NCBI RefSeq assembly: GCF_000970285.1
Contig: NZ_CP009516.1
Location: forward strand, 2,273,036-2,337,035
DNA from: Methanosarcina horonobensis HB-1 = JCM 15518
Lineage (GTDB): Archaea; Halobacteriota; Methanosarcinia; Methanosarcinales; Methanosarcinaceae
Length of the DNA: 64,000 nucleotides
Direction of reading: 5' to 3'
The notes beneath the pieces are model-generated. The model was given only the letters and a program-made list of their open reading frames with translations, ran no database searches and was not told where the DNA came from. This document shows positions 37,026 through 45,266 of the stretch, in pieces (the first letter of the stretch is position 1; each line of letters starts with the position of its first letter). The translations under genes and the position numbers were made by a program.

Positions 37026-37361
37026 TCATAAAGTGTAAAATCTTGTCTTTGTCTTAAGCTCCAACAGCAATTGACCATCCTTTATCTCATATCTATAAAC
37101 ATTCAGGGGCTTCTTTGCAGGTCCATTAATCACTGAGCCATCTGTAATTTTGAATCGTGAATAATGCCAGGGGCAGGTAAGGACTTCTCCTTCCAAAGTC
37201 CCTTCTGCCAGGGGTGCCCCTGCATGGGTACACCTACCATCAAGGCAGTGGAGCTGGCCATTTAAGTTGACAACTAGGAACTCCTGCTCCCTCAGATAGA
37301 ATTTCTTCATACTCCCAGCGGGAACGTCATTCGTATTACATAGTTTTAGGTACATCTGCAT
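37026..37361 (-). CDS. Rieske-type 2Fe-2S protein
   Basis: About 111 residues. The two cluster boxes are complete: C-T-H-A-G (Cys44, His46 from the ATG at 37361) and C-P-W-H-Y (Cys63, His66). No membrane anchor or signal peptide; size and PAKKPLNVYRYEIKDGQ ending fit the soluble Rieske ferredoxins of NirD or biphenyl-dioxygenase type. AGGGCAGGG precedes the start, which lies inside the end of the GH15 gene (26-bp overlap), so the two are translationally linked. Likely an electron carrier; the FNR-like protein at 36027 could reduce it. Confidence 0.85.
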   Translation of the reverse strand: MQMYLKLCNTNDVPAGSMKKFYLREQEFLVVNLNGQLHCLDGRCTHAGAPLAEGTLEGEVLTCPWHYSRFKITDGSVINGPAKKPLNVYRYEIKDGQLLLELKTKTRFYTL

Positions 37362-39327
37362 CCCTGCCCTTGATGGCGACAAAAGATGATATCTCATTAT
37401 ACCTGTTCAAATATTTGCACACAGCGGTTACAAACTCCGCATGGCTCCAGAATAGTGGAGAAACGCTCAAAGGTGCTCCGGTACTGGGGTCTATCTGCTC
37501 CCCCATTACCCCTGAAGGTTGAGCGTGTTTTGTAGCCCAGAAAAGCAGATCTAAACCTTCTTTGAGCTGATCCAGCCTGGAAGCCCTGGCAATGTGCCAC
37601 CTGGCTAGCCATAGGGTGCATATGAACCAGGGGTTTCCGGCAACATTTTTAGAGACACGGAAATATCCATCATTCTCATAGCGTGCAACGCCTCCTATAT
37701 CCGTTTTTACCCAGAGTTTATCTGCAACTGCCCTCATTGTGCCCTCGACGACTTCGTCAGATGCATCGAAAACTTCGAATAAGAAGACCCCTGAAAGGCT
37801 GCTGTCTATAGTCATATCCTGAGACCCGTCCTCATTGATCGCTTTAGCAAATCTGTGCATATTGCTATTATATAGATAGGTAATCATTGCTTTTCTGATA
37901 CCTTCTGCAGCACTGCTCAAGACCTCTTGACGATCTCTATCAAAGAAGACCTTTGCAAAATTAGCAGCAGCTATTAGGGCAGCATAGACTGCAGAGACGG
38001 TCCAGGTAAATGTCCCTACTTTTTCCTCCCATAGATCGAAGGATGGCCTGGGAAGCCCTGTTTTGGGATCAATATAATCCAGAAGAAACTCTGAAGCCTT
38101 TACCACCAGCTTATCGTAAACTTTCGCTATGAATTCGATATCATTGTGGCTCTCAAAGTGCTTCCAAAGAGCATAGAGAACTATAGCAGTCTCGTCTTCC
38201 TGAATTGGAAGTCGAATTCTGCCGTTTTGGTCGATGGATGCGAGCCAGCTGCTGCCTACAGAGCCATCTGGGGCATACTTGTGATGGAAATACCCCTTAG
38301 TAGTCATCGTCTTATTGCAGAATTGGAAGAATAGTCTGGAGACATCCTGAAAGCCTGCCAGGTCCCAAGCGTTGGCTATGAAGGCTCCATCCCTCATCCA
38401 GATGTATGCATAGGTATCTCTATTGAATTGAAGGTTATCAGAATCACATGAGGCGATTATACCACCGCCGTTGTCCATGCCTGCTCTCATTATCAGCAAT
38501 GATTCCTTGAACATTCTTGTTATCTCGTTAGGCAAAATGTTAAGGTTTAATCCCTTCTTGTTCACCCAAGCGGCAAAATAGTTTTCAGTCTCCAGGAGCA
38601 GTTGTTCTACACCTGTCCTTTTAATCCTGGAATCAAGATTCTGTACATCATTCAAATCTTGGCCACAGGCTATCCAGTAATAGAGTACTTCATAGGACCT
38701 GGGTGCCAGATCAAGCTCAAAGGAAACCGTCGAATCTACAGATCCTTGGGAAATGGGGAATCCGCCTAGCAGTCCATCCTCTGCATCTACCCAGGTGCCT
38801 TCCATGCCGGGTATCTCTTTGACTCCAGTAGCAAACTGATAGATCCCTTTGCCTTGACCAGTGACACCATCAATAAGGAAGTAGCGTTTACGCTTATAAT
38901 GGATTATAGAGTTTAGGGCAGAGTCATACATTGCGGTATCGCCAAAATCGTCGCCATATATGTGAAAGTCATGACTGAAGAAGAGTCTGGTTTTCCTCTG
39001 TGAATCCTCTTTGTTATGGATTATCAATTTCTTAAGGTAAACATCCAAATAATTATGGACTCCTTCATTGGTTTCTATAGTGATGCCCAACTCCGAGTGG
39101 CTAGCTCTGGTCCTGCTGACTAGTGTCTCTGGCATGTATTCCATCTTAATACCCCAGCTGCCATCGACCCATCTGAATTTTCCATCTACCCAAATGCCAT
39201 TCCTAAAAATATGACCTCCTACATGATTCTCCAGGCCGATTTGGGGATAGTATAGATCCCTGATTCTCGATTCCCTATCAAAGGCAATAGCCAGCCTGCC
39301 ATTACCTATTATAGTCCCTCTTGGCAT
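37336..39327 (-). CDS. GH15 family glucoamylase / glucan glucosidase
   Basis: 663 residues, the full bacterial/archaeal GH15 length. N-terminal super-beta-sandwich (GNGRLAIAFDRESRIRDLYY), then an (alpha/alpha)6 barrel. The first catalytic Glu is in FDLWEEKVGTFTWT (about residue 429) and the second near GVMGEQIDPSTGAP (about 625). QFNRDTYAYIWMRDGAF is a substrate-site hallmark. No signal peptide, so it acts inside the cell, on glycogen-like glucans or trehalose. It is followed by an overlapping Rieske gene. Confidence 0.9.
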   Translation of the reverse strand: MPRGTIIGNGRLAIAFDRESRIRDLYYPQIGLENHVGGHIFRNGIWVDGKFRWVDGSWGIKMEYMPETLVSRTRASHSELGITIETNEGVHNYLDVYLKKLIIHNKEDSQRKTRLFFSHDFHIYGDDFGDTAMYDSALNSIIHYKRKRYFLIDGVTGQGKGIYQFATGVKEIPGMEGTWVDAEDGLLGGFPISQGSVDSTVSFELDLAPRSYEVLYYWIACGQDLNDVQNLDSRIKRTGVEQLLLETENYFAAWVNKKGLNLNILPNEITRMFKESLLIMRAGMDNGGGIIASCDSDNLQFNRDTYAYIWMRDGAFIANAWDLAGFQDVSRLFFQFCNKTMTTKGYFHHKYAPDGSVGSSWLASIDQNGRIRLPIQEDETAIVLYALWKHFESHNDIEFIAKVYDKLVVKASEFLLDYIDPKTGLPRPSFDLWEEKVGTFTWTVSAVYAALIAAANFAKVFFDRDRQEVLSSAAEGIRKAMITYLYNSNMHRFAKAINEDGSQDMTIDSSLSGVFLFEVFDASDEVVEGTMRAVADKLWVKTDIGGVARYENDGYFRVSKNVAGNPWFICTLWLARWHIARASRLDQLKEGLDLLFWATKHAQPSGVMGEQIDPSTGAPLSVSPLFWSHAEFVTAVCKYLNRYNEISSFVAIKGRDADVPKTM

Positions 39328-39837
39328 ATTCTGTCTCTTAAAAATAGTCTATGATTAATTATCAGCAGCATAAGGATATAAAGCTACAGGAGTAGTTCAG
39401 GCTTGGAGAGTTCAACGAGGTCATTTAATCTTAGGTATAGTAGCTTATTTGGCGTAGATTATTTTGAGAATGAGCTAAAATAAGTGATATCATATAGAAG
39501 AGAACCAAGTTAGCAATACTTCGCTATGGACGGCTTACATGCGTGCCTATCATTCCAGACATGCTACCGACAAATCTTTGATGACTTTCTTGCCTATGAT
39601 TTGGTACCCAAGGATATGCGAGAAAAGATTGAACGAGCTCATCCCGAAACCCAGTTTTAATTTCAATTATCAGAATTATTCAGGATTGCTTTCACAATCA
39701 GAAGCTCTATTGGTCACTTAAAATACAATACCCAGAGAAGTAAACTTTGAGTTTTGGGATCGACTCAAATAATACTAAACAATAATGTCGACTACAACCA
39801 ACTCTGATAGTATCAACCTTGAGCGAGAAATGATGTT
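39328..39837. other. Intergenic region holding one short open frame
   Basis: Nothing else supported here apart from the 44-residue frame at 39526-39660. The left part should hold the promoter of the GH15 gene. Confidence 0.4.
39526..39660 (+). CDS. Short protein-like open frame, possibly a gene fragment
   Basis: Encodes MDGLHACLSFQTCYRQIFDD, then FLAYDLVPKDMREKIERAHP and ETQF. Composition is protein-like (amphipathic helix, polar end), but there is no ribosome site and an in-frame stop 5 codons before the ATG. It may be the end of a lost gene. Confidence 0.3.
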   Translation: MDGLHACLSFQTCYRQIFDDFLAYDLVPKDMREKIERAHPETQF

Positions 39838-40608
39838 ATGGGAGCGAAGTCTGAGCCTATTGGAGAACAGTCCTTAAATCTCATTCTAATGGCCGGGCAT
39901 GCTGGAAGTTTTCGAGAAATCGATGAGGGCAGGAAAATAGCAAAAAGGACAAATCAAAAAGAATATGAGATCTATGCCAGTCCAAGTGAGCTTCGAGAGA
40001 TTATACCTGCTGTAGAGCGAACAAGCAAGGATAATCAAGAAGTAAGTGATATGGGCGAGAATGTTGTAATAATGCAGAACTTATTTTATGGTATCCGAGC
40101 GCAATCACTTGTAGCTCTTGATATAAAAATAGGGAAAAGTACAGCTTCGAGAGCTCAACTATTGGAGTCCGGGGAAAAAAGTCAAGCTGGGGCTTTTTTT
40201 AAAGAAGTGAAGATGAGGTTTTACGACCATTATACTAAATCTTCTACTCGAGGATGGCGGTTTATTCCAGTAAGTGATAGAAATAGGGCAAAAATAGGTC
40301 GAAATTCCGAGATATTCTTGAGGAAACAACTTGATAGAATAAGTGTGAATAAAGATGCCGTGTTAAGAAGTATTATAAGTCAACTTGATCTGATTAAAAA
40401 GAAAATGGAGCAAAGTCAAAAAACATTTATCGCATCTAGTGTCCTGATTGTAATCGATCTTCAGCATCCGGAGGATGTACGTGCAAAGTTGATTGATTTA
40501 GCGCATCCTATCGATGTGAGTAATAAACTGTTTCAAAAAAATAAAGAAAATTTTAATGAAGGAATAAATGCACTTATTGCTTTTTTTAAAAGCCGTGCAG
40601 CCGGATGA
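39838..40608 (+). CDS. Inositol polyphosphate kinase-like (IPK family) protein
   Basis: 256 residues, close to the usual IPK domain size. In order: NLILMAGHAGSFREIDEG (15-31) like the Q-V-A-G-H start of IPKs, then KEYEIY (41-46); VVIMQNLFYGI and ALDIKIGKST (93-102), matching the P-x-x-x-D-x-K-x-G inositol-binding motif in variant form; RGWRFIP; then IASSVLIVID (198-207) as the S-S-L-L motif and AKLIDLAHPI (216-225) as the I-D-F-A metal-binding motif. This would phosphorylate inositol phosphates. The start is uncertain. The family is typically eukaryotic, so this is unusual in an archaeon and may be acquired. Confidence 0.6.
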   Translation: MGAKSEPIGEQSLNLILMAGHAGSFREIDEGRKIAKRTNQKEYEIYASPSELREIIPAVERTSKDNQEVSDMGENVVIMQNLFYGIRAQSLVALDIKIGKSTASRAQLLESGEKSQAGAFFKEVKMRFYDHYTKSSTRGWRFIPVSDRNRAKIGRNSEIFLRKQLDRISVNKDAVLRSIISQLDLIKKKMEQSQKTFIASSVLIVIDLQHPEDVRAKLIDLAHPIDVSNKLFQKNKENFNEGINALIAFFKSRAAG

Positions 40609-40666
40609 GAGATAAAAATAGATTGCACAGAAAGATTATACGGGTGAGTATTAATTCACGTTAAGA

Positions 40667-41000
40667 GCTTATCCGAAATTTCTGCTACTCTAAGTGTTAT
40701 CCATGCACATGCTAAATGAAGCATAGCAAGGTAATTCTTAATTTTCTTTTCCCATCTTATAATTGTCTTCTGAATCTGTTTAGCCAAGAATGTCTCCTCT
40801 CCACAACCCATTTTCTTGCCTTAAAACCTTGTATTTCTATTCTTATGTTTTCCTCTCCCCTCTCTTATGTTTTCCTCTCCCTTGCTTTTGATATGGGCAT
40901 TATAACCGTATTCTTTAACCAATTCTCCGATATCAGGAAAGTCATATCCTTTGTCCATACACATATTACCCAAACCGCAAGTAATTTACTTTTCAGATAA
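40667..41000 (-). pseudogene. Decayed IS5-family transposase C-terminus
   Basis: Minus-strand pieces read MCMDKGYDFPDIGELVKEYG, YNAHIKSKGEENI, then GFKARKWVVERRHSWLNRFR and ITLRVAEIS near the end. This is the IS5-type transposase C-terminus with the catalytic Glu in VVERRHSW. A 22-bp tandem duplication around 40842-40885 and a later one-base error break the frame. Confidence 0.7.
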
Positions 41001-41032
41001 GCGCTTATCATCTGCGGTCACTTACAATGGGG

Positions 41033-41102
41033 TCTTCCCCGGGGAAAAGTAAGGCAGTTTATCTAATTTCAGGACAATTAACGGATTGAGCAAAATGTCG
41101 GT
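41033..41102 (+). repeat. Dispersed ~70-bp repeat, copy 2
   Basis: Nearly the same as 22127-22195. It begins with the palindrome TTCCCCGGGGAA (41035-41046) beside the IS5 relic and runs through the start codon of the MerR gene, so it may mark the edge of an old insertion. Confidence 0.7.
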
Positions 41103-41949
41103 AGATCAGATCCCAATCGGTAAATTCTCTTTCATGACCCGCCTCTCGCAAAAAGCTCTCAGGCTATATGACCGGAAAGGGTTGCTTGTTCCGGAAGCAA
41201 AGGACCCTTTTACCGGGTACCGTTACTATACTGTTCCTCAGCTGGAAAAAGGAATGAAAATTAAAACCTTAAGCTTCCTTGGTTTTTCCCTGGAAGAGAT
41301 TTCCATGCTACTGGATGCGGAAAGTAATGGAAACTACGAGCAGATGGAAGCATGTTTCAGGAAGAAACTTGAAGAGACACGAACCGGAATCGGAAAACTG
41401 CAACGGATCGAGGGCATTTTGCAGGGCGCCTGCAAACATAATGGAAAAATTATGGAGTTGTTTAAGATGTCTGTTACAGAACCCGTTATTAAGGAAATTC
41501 CCGAATTTAGAGTGGTAAGCAAGCGTGAAAAAGGGACTTTTGACGGAACCATCCATAAACTTATAGGCGAAATCTGTGCATGTGTCAGCAGCCCTGAAAA
41601 CCAGCGGAACAGGGTAAAGGTCACGGGCCCTATTATGTTCCTCTGCCATGACGAGGAATACAAAGAAACTGACGCCGATATTGAGATTGCCCTTCCGGTT
41701 TCGGGCAGAGTCTCAGTAGAAGACCCTAAAATGGAGATTAAAACCATACCTGCTGCAAGGGTGGTTTCTGTTATCTATCGGGGTCCGTATCCCGGAGTTG
41801 AAGCCGGCTACAATCGGGCTCTTTCATTTGCCAGAGAGAATAATCTAGAATCTTTCGGCCCGAGCAGAGAACTATATCTTAACGATCCGGCAGAAGTCCC
41901 GGAAGAAGAACTCATGACTGAAGTTCAGATTCAGGTCAGGGAAAAGTAA
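41095..41949 (+). CDS. MerR-family regulator with GyrI-like effector domain
   Basis: About 284 residues. The MerR HTH is at the N-terminus (IGKFSFMTRLSQKALRLYDR, then GLLVPEAKDPFTGYRYYTV), followed by a long dimer helix (about 75-110) and a C-terminal GyrI-like/SOUL-fold domain (about 135-284) with VVSVIYRGPYPGVEAGYNRA. This is the BmrR/effector-binding design, sensing hydrophobic or cationic compounds. ATG at 41095 is preferred to TTG at 41086; the start codon falls in the dispersed repeat, so its native promoter may have been exchanged. Confidence 0.85.
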   Translation: MSVDQIPIGKFSFMTRLSQKALRLYDRKGLLVPEAKDPFTGYRYYTVPQLEKGMKIKTLSFLGFSLEEISMLLDAESNGNYEQMEACFRKKLEETRTGIGKLQRIEGILQGACKHNGKIMELFKMSVTEPVIKEIPEFRVVSKREKGTFDGTIHKLIGEICACVSSPENQRNRVKVTGPIMFLCHDEEYKETDADIEIALPVSGRVSVEDPKMEIKTIPAARVVSVIYRGPYPGVEAGYNRALSFARENNLESFGPSRELYLNDPAEVPEEELMTEVQIQVREK

Positions 41950-41983
41950 TTTTTTATTCTCCCAGGGCAGTACTCATATTAAT

Positions 41984-42010
41984 GCTCCAGATTTCTGGAG
42001 TATTTTTTTT
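41984..42010 (+). terminator. Stem-loop terminator after MerR gene
   Basis: CTCCAG-attt-CTGGAG (41985-42000) is followed by TATTTTTTTT, a stem plus T-run 40 bp past the stop. Confidence 0.7.
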
Positions 42011-42632
42011 CAAAACATATCATACTGTGTTGTTAGCTCTGCCTTGGCACCTTTTGCAGAACCGGCAGATTTTATCACGTGATAAGCCTTGAATCACGAA
42101 ATTAGCTTAGAAGAATTTTAATTCTCAAAAAGTAAGCTGGCTTTCAAAAATCAGCTACTAACCAGTTCAGGAGAAGATAATAGATCTGCCTGGATCTGCT
42201 AAGAAAAAGACCAGCTTAATTGGAAATTATTAAGCTCCAGAATCTATTTTTTAGTTCGTCCAAAATATTTTGTTAGAGTTTATATAAATTTGTAAACTAT
42301 CGCTGATTGAATATGCTGTCAGTATTCTTTTTGGTTCTTGAATTAAGTGAGAAGAACCCTTAGAAATGTTATTGTTGGAGAGATACCTGTAGAGTATGGC
42401 TAAATAATTTCGAGCTCTTATTTTTATCAACTTCTGAATTATAGTTCTTTCAGTATTATATTCTCTGAAAATTAATACTTTGTCGATACAATTTGAAACC
42501 ACTTTCACTGGCAAGCAAAGATAGATTTATACCAATAATATTTTCTTCCGGAAGTTGATGGAGAAGATTTTCTGGTAACATAATACTCACTCAACGCATC
42601 TTCTATAAAGTAAATCGAAGAGTCAGGTCAAA
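42011..42632. other. Intergenic region with a 14-bp palindrome
   Basis: No supported gene; an 87-codon minus-strand frame (42251-42514) has no ribosome site. A perfect palindrome TTATCACGTGATAA at 42072-42085 could be a regulator site. Confidence 0.4.
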
Positions 42633-42668
42633 TTGTATCAAACTTATCAAAATCTGGAGAGTATAGCA

Positions 42669-44354
42669 ATGGGGAAACAAAAATCTGATAGAACACGCAA
42701 GATACTGAGTATTTTCACGGTAACTATTTTTCTAATATCAATAACTGTTGCGTCAGTAAGCGCACAGAATGGAGAAACATTATTCCCAATAGAGCCCGGT
42801 GCTAATGAAACAGAAGAAATAATAGAACCTACAGAAGAAGTAATAGAAGAAGTAATAGAACCTACAGAAGAAGTAGCAGAGCCTACCGAAGAAGTAATAG
42901 AACCTACCGAAGAGGTAACGGAACCTACCGAAGAAGTAATAGAACCTACCGAAGAGGTAGTAGAACCTACCGAAGAGGTAGTAGAGCCTACTGAGGAGGT
43001 AGTAGAACCCACTGAAGAGGTAGTAGAACCCACTGAAGAGGTAGTAGAACCCACTGAAGAGGTAGTAGAACCTACCGAAGAGGTAACGGAAGCAATTGAA
43101 ACAATACCTGTTGAAACAATACCACAGGAAGATGTAATAGTATCAGGAGATAATGTAACAGTACCAGAAGAGGCTGTAACACCACCAGAGGAGAATGTAT
43201 CATTACCTGAAATCATATCACCAGCATTGGAAACTAATGGTACTTTTACTATCATTAATGAAGATAATACCACATCCACATTGGAATTAGGCCCCGATAC
43301 TGGAGGAGTTGCGGTCAATCCAAATGACACACGTGCATATGTGACCAATATTAACAATAATACTGTCTCTGTGATTAACACAATAAACAACAGTGTTGAA
43401 GCCACAATTAATGTTGGAAATTATCCTTCAGGAATTGCATTTGCAGGAGAGAAGGCATATGTAACCAATGTTAATAGTAACACGGTCACTGTAATTAACA
43501 CAATAAACAACAACGTTATAGGCACAATTAATGTCGGAGAGCGTCCTGGTGCTATTGCAGTTGCAGGAGATAAGGCATATGTGACTAATATTAACAGCAA
43601 CACTGTCACTGTAATTAACACGATAAACAACAACGTTATAGGCACAATTAATGTCGGAGAGCGTCCTGCTGGAATTGCAGTCGCAGGAGAAAAGGCATAT
43701 GTGACTAATGCTAACAGCAACACTGTCACTGTGATTAACACGATAAACAACAACATTATAGGCACAATTAATGTTGGAAGCTATCCTACTGGAGTTGCAG
43801 TCGCAGGAGAAAAGGCATTTGTTTGTAATGCTAACAGCAACACTGTCACTGTGATTAACACGATAAACAACAACATTATAGGCACAATTAATGTTGGAGA
43901 ATATCCTGCTGCAATTTCAGTAATAGGAAATGAAGCACATGTGACCAATCTTAACAGCAACACAGTCACTGTAATTAACACGATAAACAACAATATTATA
44001 TCAACAGTGCCTTCAAGGAGCATTCCTGTTCCTCCATCCGGACATTGTGTGTGTGTTATTCCAGTACAAAAACCACCATGTCCTACGTGTCCGTGTCCTA
44101 CATGTCCTTCAGTACCAAAATGTCCTACTGCAAACTTTACCAGCAGTCTCGTTCTGGTGGTGAAGTTTACTGACCTATCAAAAGAAGCGAATAAATGGTA
44201 CTGGACCTTTGGAGACGGAACAAACTCAACTGAGCAGAACCCTATACACGTATACAATAAACCTGGAAACTACAAGGTTAATCTGACCGTAAGCAACAAT
44301 AACTGTACAGTTAGGAAAAGTAGTGTAGTCAATGTCTGTACCTGTCCCAAGTAA
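42669..44354 (+). CDS. Surface protein with EPTEEV repeats, YVTN repeats and PKD domain
   Basis: About 561 residues. Signal peptide at the N-terminus (ILSIFTVTIFLISITVASVS, cut near AQN), then 12 acidic EPTEEV-x heptads (a stalk), a linker, six 40-residue YVTN beta-propeller repeats (AYVTNxNSNTVTVINTINNN pattern), a Cys/Pro linker with PPCPTCPCPTCPSVPKCP, and a PKD domain (WTFGDGTNSTEQNPIHVYNK). YVTN and PKD domains are typical of Methanosarcina cell-surface proteins. Six rather than seven blades would leave an incomplete propeller unless the divergent N-terminal strand adds one. ATG 42669 follows GGAGAG; an upstream TTG is less likely. Confidence 0.88.
   Translation: MGKQKSDRTRKILSIFTVTIFLISITVASVSAQNGETLFPIEPGANETEEIIEPTEEVIEEVIEPTEEVAEPTEEVIEPTEEVTEPTEEVIEPTEEVVEPTEEVVEPTEEVVEPTEEVVEPTEEVVEPTEEVVEPTEEVTEAIETIPVETIPQEDVIVSGDNVTVPEEAVTPPEENVSLPEIISPALETNGTFTIINEDNTTSTLELGPDTGGVAVNPNDTRAYVTNINNNTVSVINTINNSVEATINVGNYPSGIAFAGEKAYVTNVNSNTVTVINTINNNVIGTINVGERPGAIAVAGDKAYVTNINSNTVTVINTINNNVIGTINVGERPAGIAVAGEKAYVTNANSNTVTVINTINNNIIGTINVGSYPTGVAVAGEKAFVCNANSNTVTVINTINNNIIGTINVGEYPAAISVIGNEAHVTNLNSNTVTVINTINNNIISTVPSRSIPVPPSGHCVCVIPVQKPPCPTCPCPTCPSVPKCPTANFTSSLVLVVKFTDLSKEANKWYWTFGDGTNSTEQNPIHVYNKPGNYKVNLTVSNNNCTVRKSSVVNVCTCPK
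42825..43088 (+). repeat. 21-bp coding minisatellite (EPTEEV-x heptads)
   Basis: Twelve copies of a roughly 21-bp unit, GAACCTACCGAAGAGGTAGTA in consensus split over two codons groups, with the central six copies almost the same. Recent unequal exchange is likely, so length may vary between strains. Confidence 0.85.
43335..44001 (+). repeat. Six 120-bp coding repeats (YVTN units)
   Basis: Successive units start with GCATATGTGACCAAT-like sequence exactly 120 bp apart (for example 43335 and 43455). They share long near-perfect stretches, showing recent internal duplication. Confidence 0.85.
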
Positions 44355-44376
44355 CGGAACAACTCCTGGCTCTAAT

Positions 44377-44410
44377 GCTCCAGAGACCTGGAGCAATTAC
44401 TCTTTTTTCT
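44377..44410. terminator. Shared terminator between converging genes
   Basis: A perfect stem GCTCCAG-agac-CTGGAGC (44377-44394) followed by a T-rich run lies between the surface-protein stop and the end of the minus-strand gene. The AATGCTCCAG arm is the same as in the terminator at 41984. Confidence 0.65.
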
Positions 44411-45266
44411 CCAGAAATTCTTTCTTCTCCAGAAACACAACTGTGTTATAGGCAGGAGGTTCAGGCCGGATTCTCTGCTCCTTAAAGCCTTCAGGAAAAT
44501 TAAGCAAAAAATCTCTATTCAGCAGTTTCATTAATCCTTTCTCATAAATTCTGTAAGAGATTTTACACCCGGCAGGTGCTATTTTCAATAGATGAGCAAG
44601 AATTTCTTCTTTAGGCTCAGCCTGGGCAGCTATCATAATGACTCTGGTACTTACGTCAGGAGTTATGAAATCTCCTGTGCTCAATGAAAAATGATTTCCA
44701 TTGAGTATACTGATATCTTCGGAAACTCCAAGCTTTTTAATTACCTCTTTTGAGAGGTCTGCGCTCACCGTATCCTGTTCTATCCCTGTACTTTTTACCC
44801 CATGCTGCTTTAAAAAAACAATCAGAGTAAGAGGGAGAGGTCCGCTCCCGAGAAAAAGTATTCTATCCTCTCTTTTGAGCCCGAAACCTTCGAATTCTGT
44901 TCTAACCAGTTTGAGATAGTTCTCGTAAAAAGGGAATTCCTTAAGGGTTTTCCAGGGCGATTTACTTGCAAGAATCTTGTTTGAATATCCTGTTTCAAGC
45001 CTTATCGTATAGAGATTTCTAAACCTGTAAATGGAGATAAAAATTGGTTCCAGTTCCCGGCTGTTCAAAAGTTCAGTGACTGCATTATCTTCAATATCCA
45101 GTGTAATAAGGGAATTCAACCTCTGGAAAAATGACCCATATAGATCGGAAGAGCCGTAGAGAATCTCTTTTTCAGGCAGATCCTTTATTTCCTCATACAG
45201 CTTGAGAATTTCCCCTAGAATGAACCCGGATGAAAGTTTAACGCTTTCGCTGACCTCTCCAACCAT
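44397..45266 (-). CDS. Nicotianamine synthase-like protein
   Basis: 289 residues of the nicotianamine synthase family (SAM-dependent aminocarboxypropyl transfer, Rossmann fold). The N-terminal helical domain includes LSSLITLD-like segments; the SAM site is RILFLGSGPLPLTLIVF (about 135-151), followed by STGIEQDTVSADLS. VSTRVIMIAAQAEPKEEILA fits the later conserved block. Archaeal members make nicotianamine-like metal ligands, perhaps for nickel or iron. The C-terminus has a doubled EFLEKK unit due to an 18-bp direct repeat. GGGGAT precedes ATG. Confidence 0.78.
   Translation of the reverse strand: MVGEVSESVKLSSGFILGEILKLYEEIKDLPEKEILYGSSDLYGSFFQRLNSLITLDIEDNAVTELLNSRELEPIFISIYRFRNLYTIRLETGYSNKILASKSPWKTLKEFPFYENYLKLVRTEFEGFGLKREDRILFLGSGPLPLTLIVFLKQHGVKSTGIEQDTVSADLSKEVIKKLGVSEDISILNGNHFSLSTGDFITPDVSTRVIMIAAQAEPKEEILAHLLKIAPAGCKISYRIYEKGLMKLLNRDFLLNFPEGFKEQRIRPEPPAYNTVVFLEKKEFLEKKE

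Noticed and set aside
42251-42514. 87-codon minus-strand frame
   Set aside because: AT-driven, no ribosome site and no recognisable family.
42825-43088. Regular direct repeats that could look like a CRISPR array
   Set aside because: Units are contiguous 21-bp coding repeats without unique spacers; no cas genes nearby.
42647-44257. Long minus-strand frames with S-V-G-S-x-T-S repeats opposite the surface protein
   Set aside because: Mirror of the EPTEEV and YVTN repeats on the coding strand.
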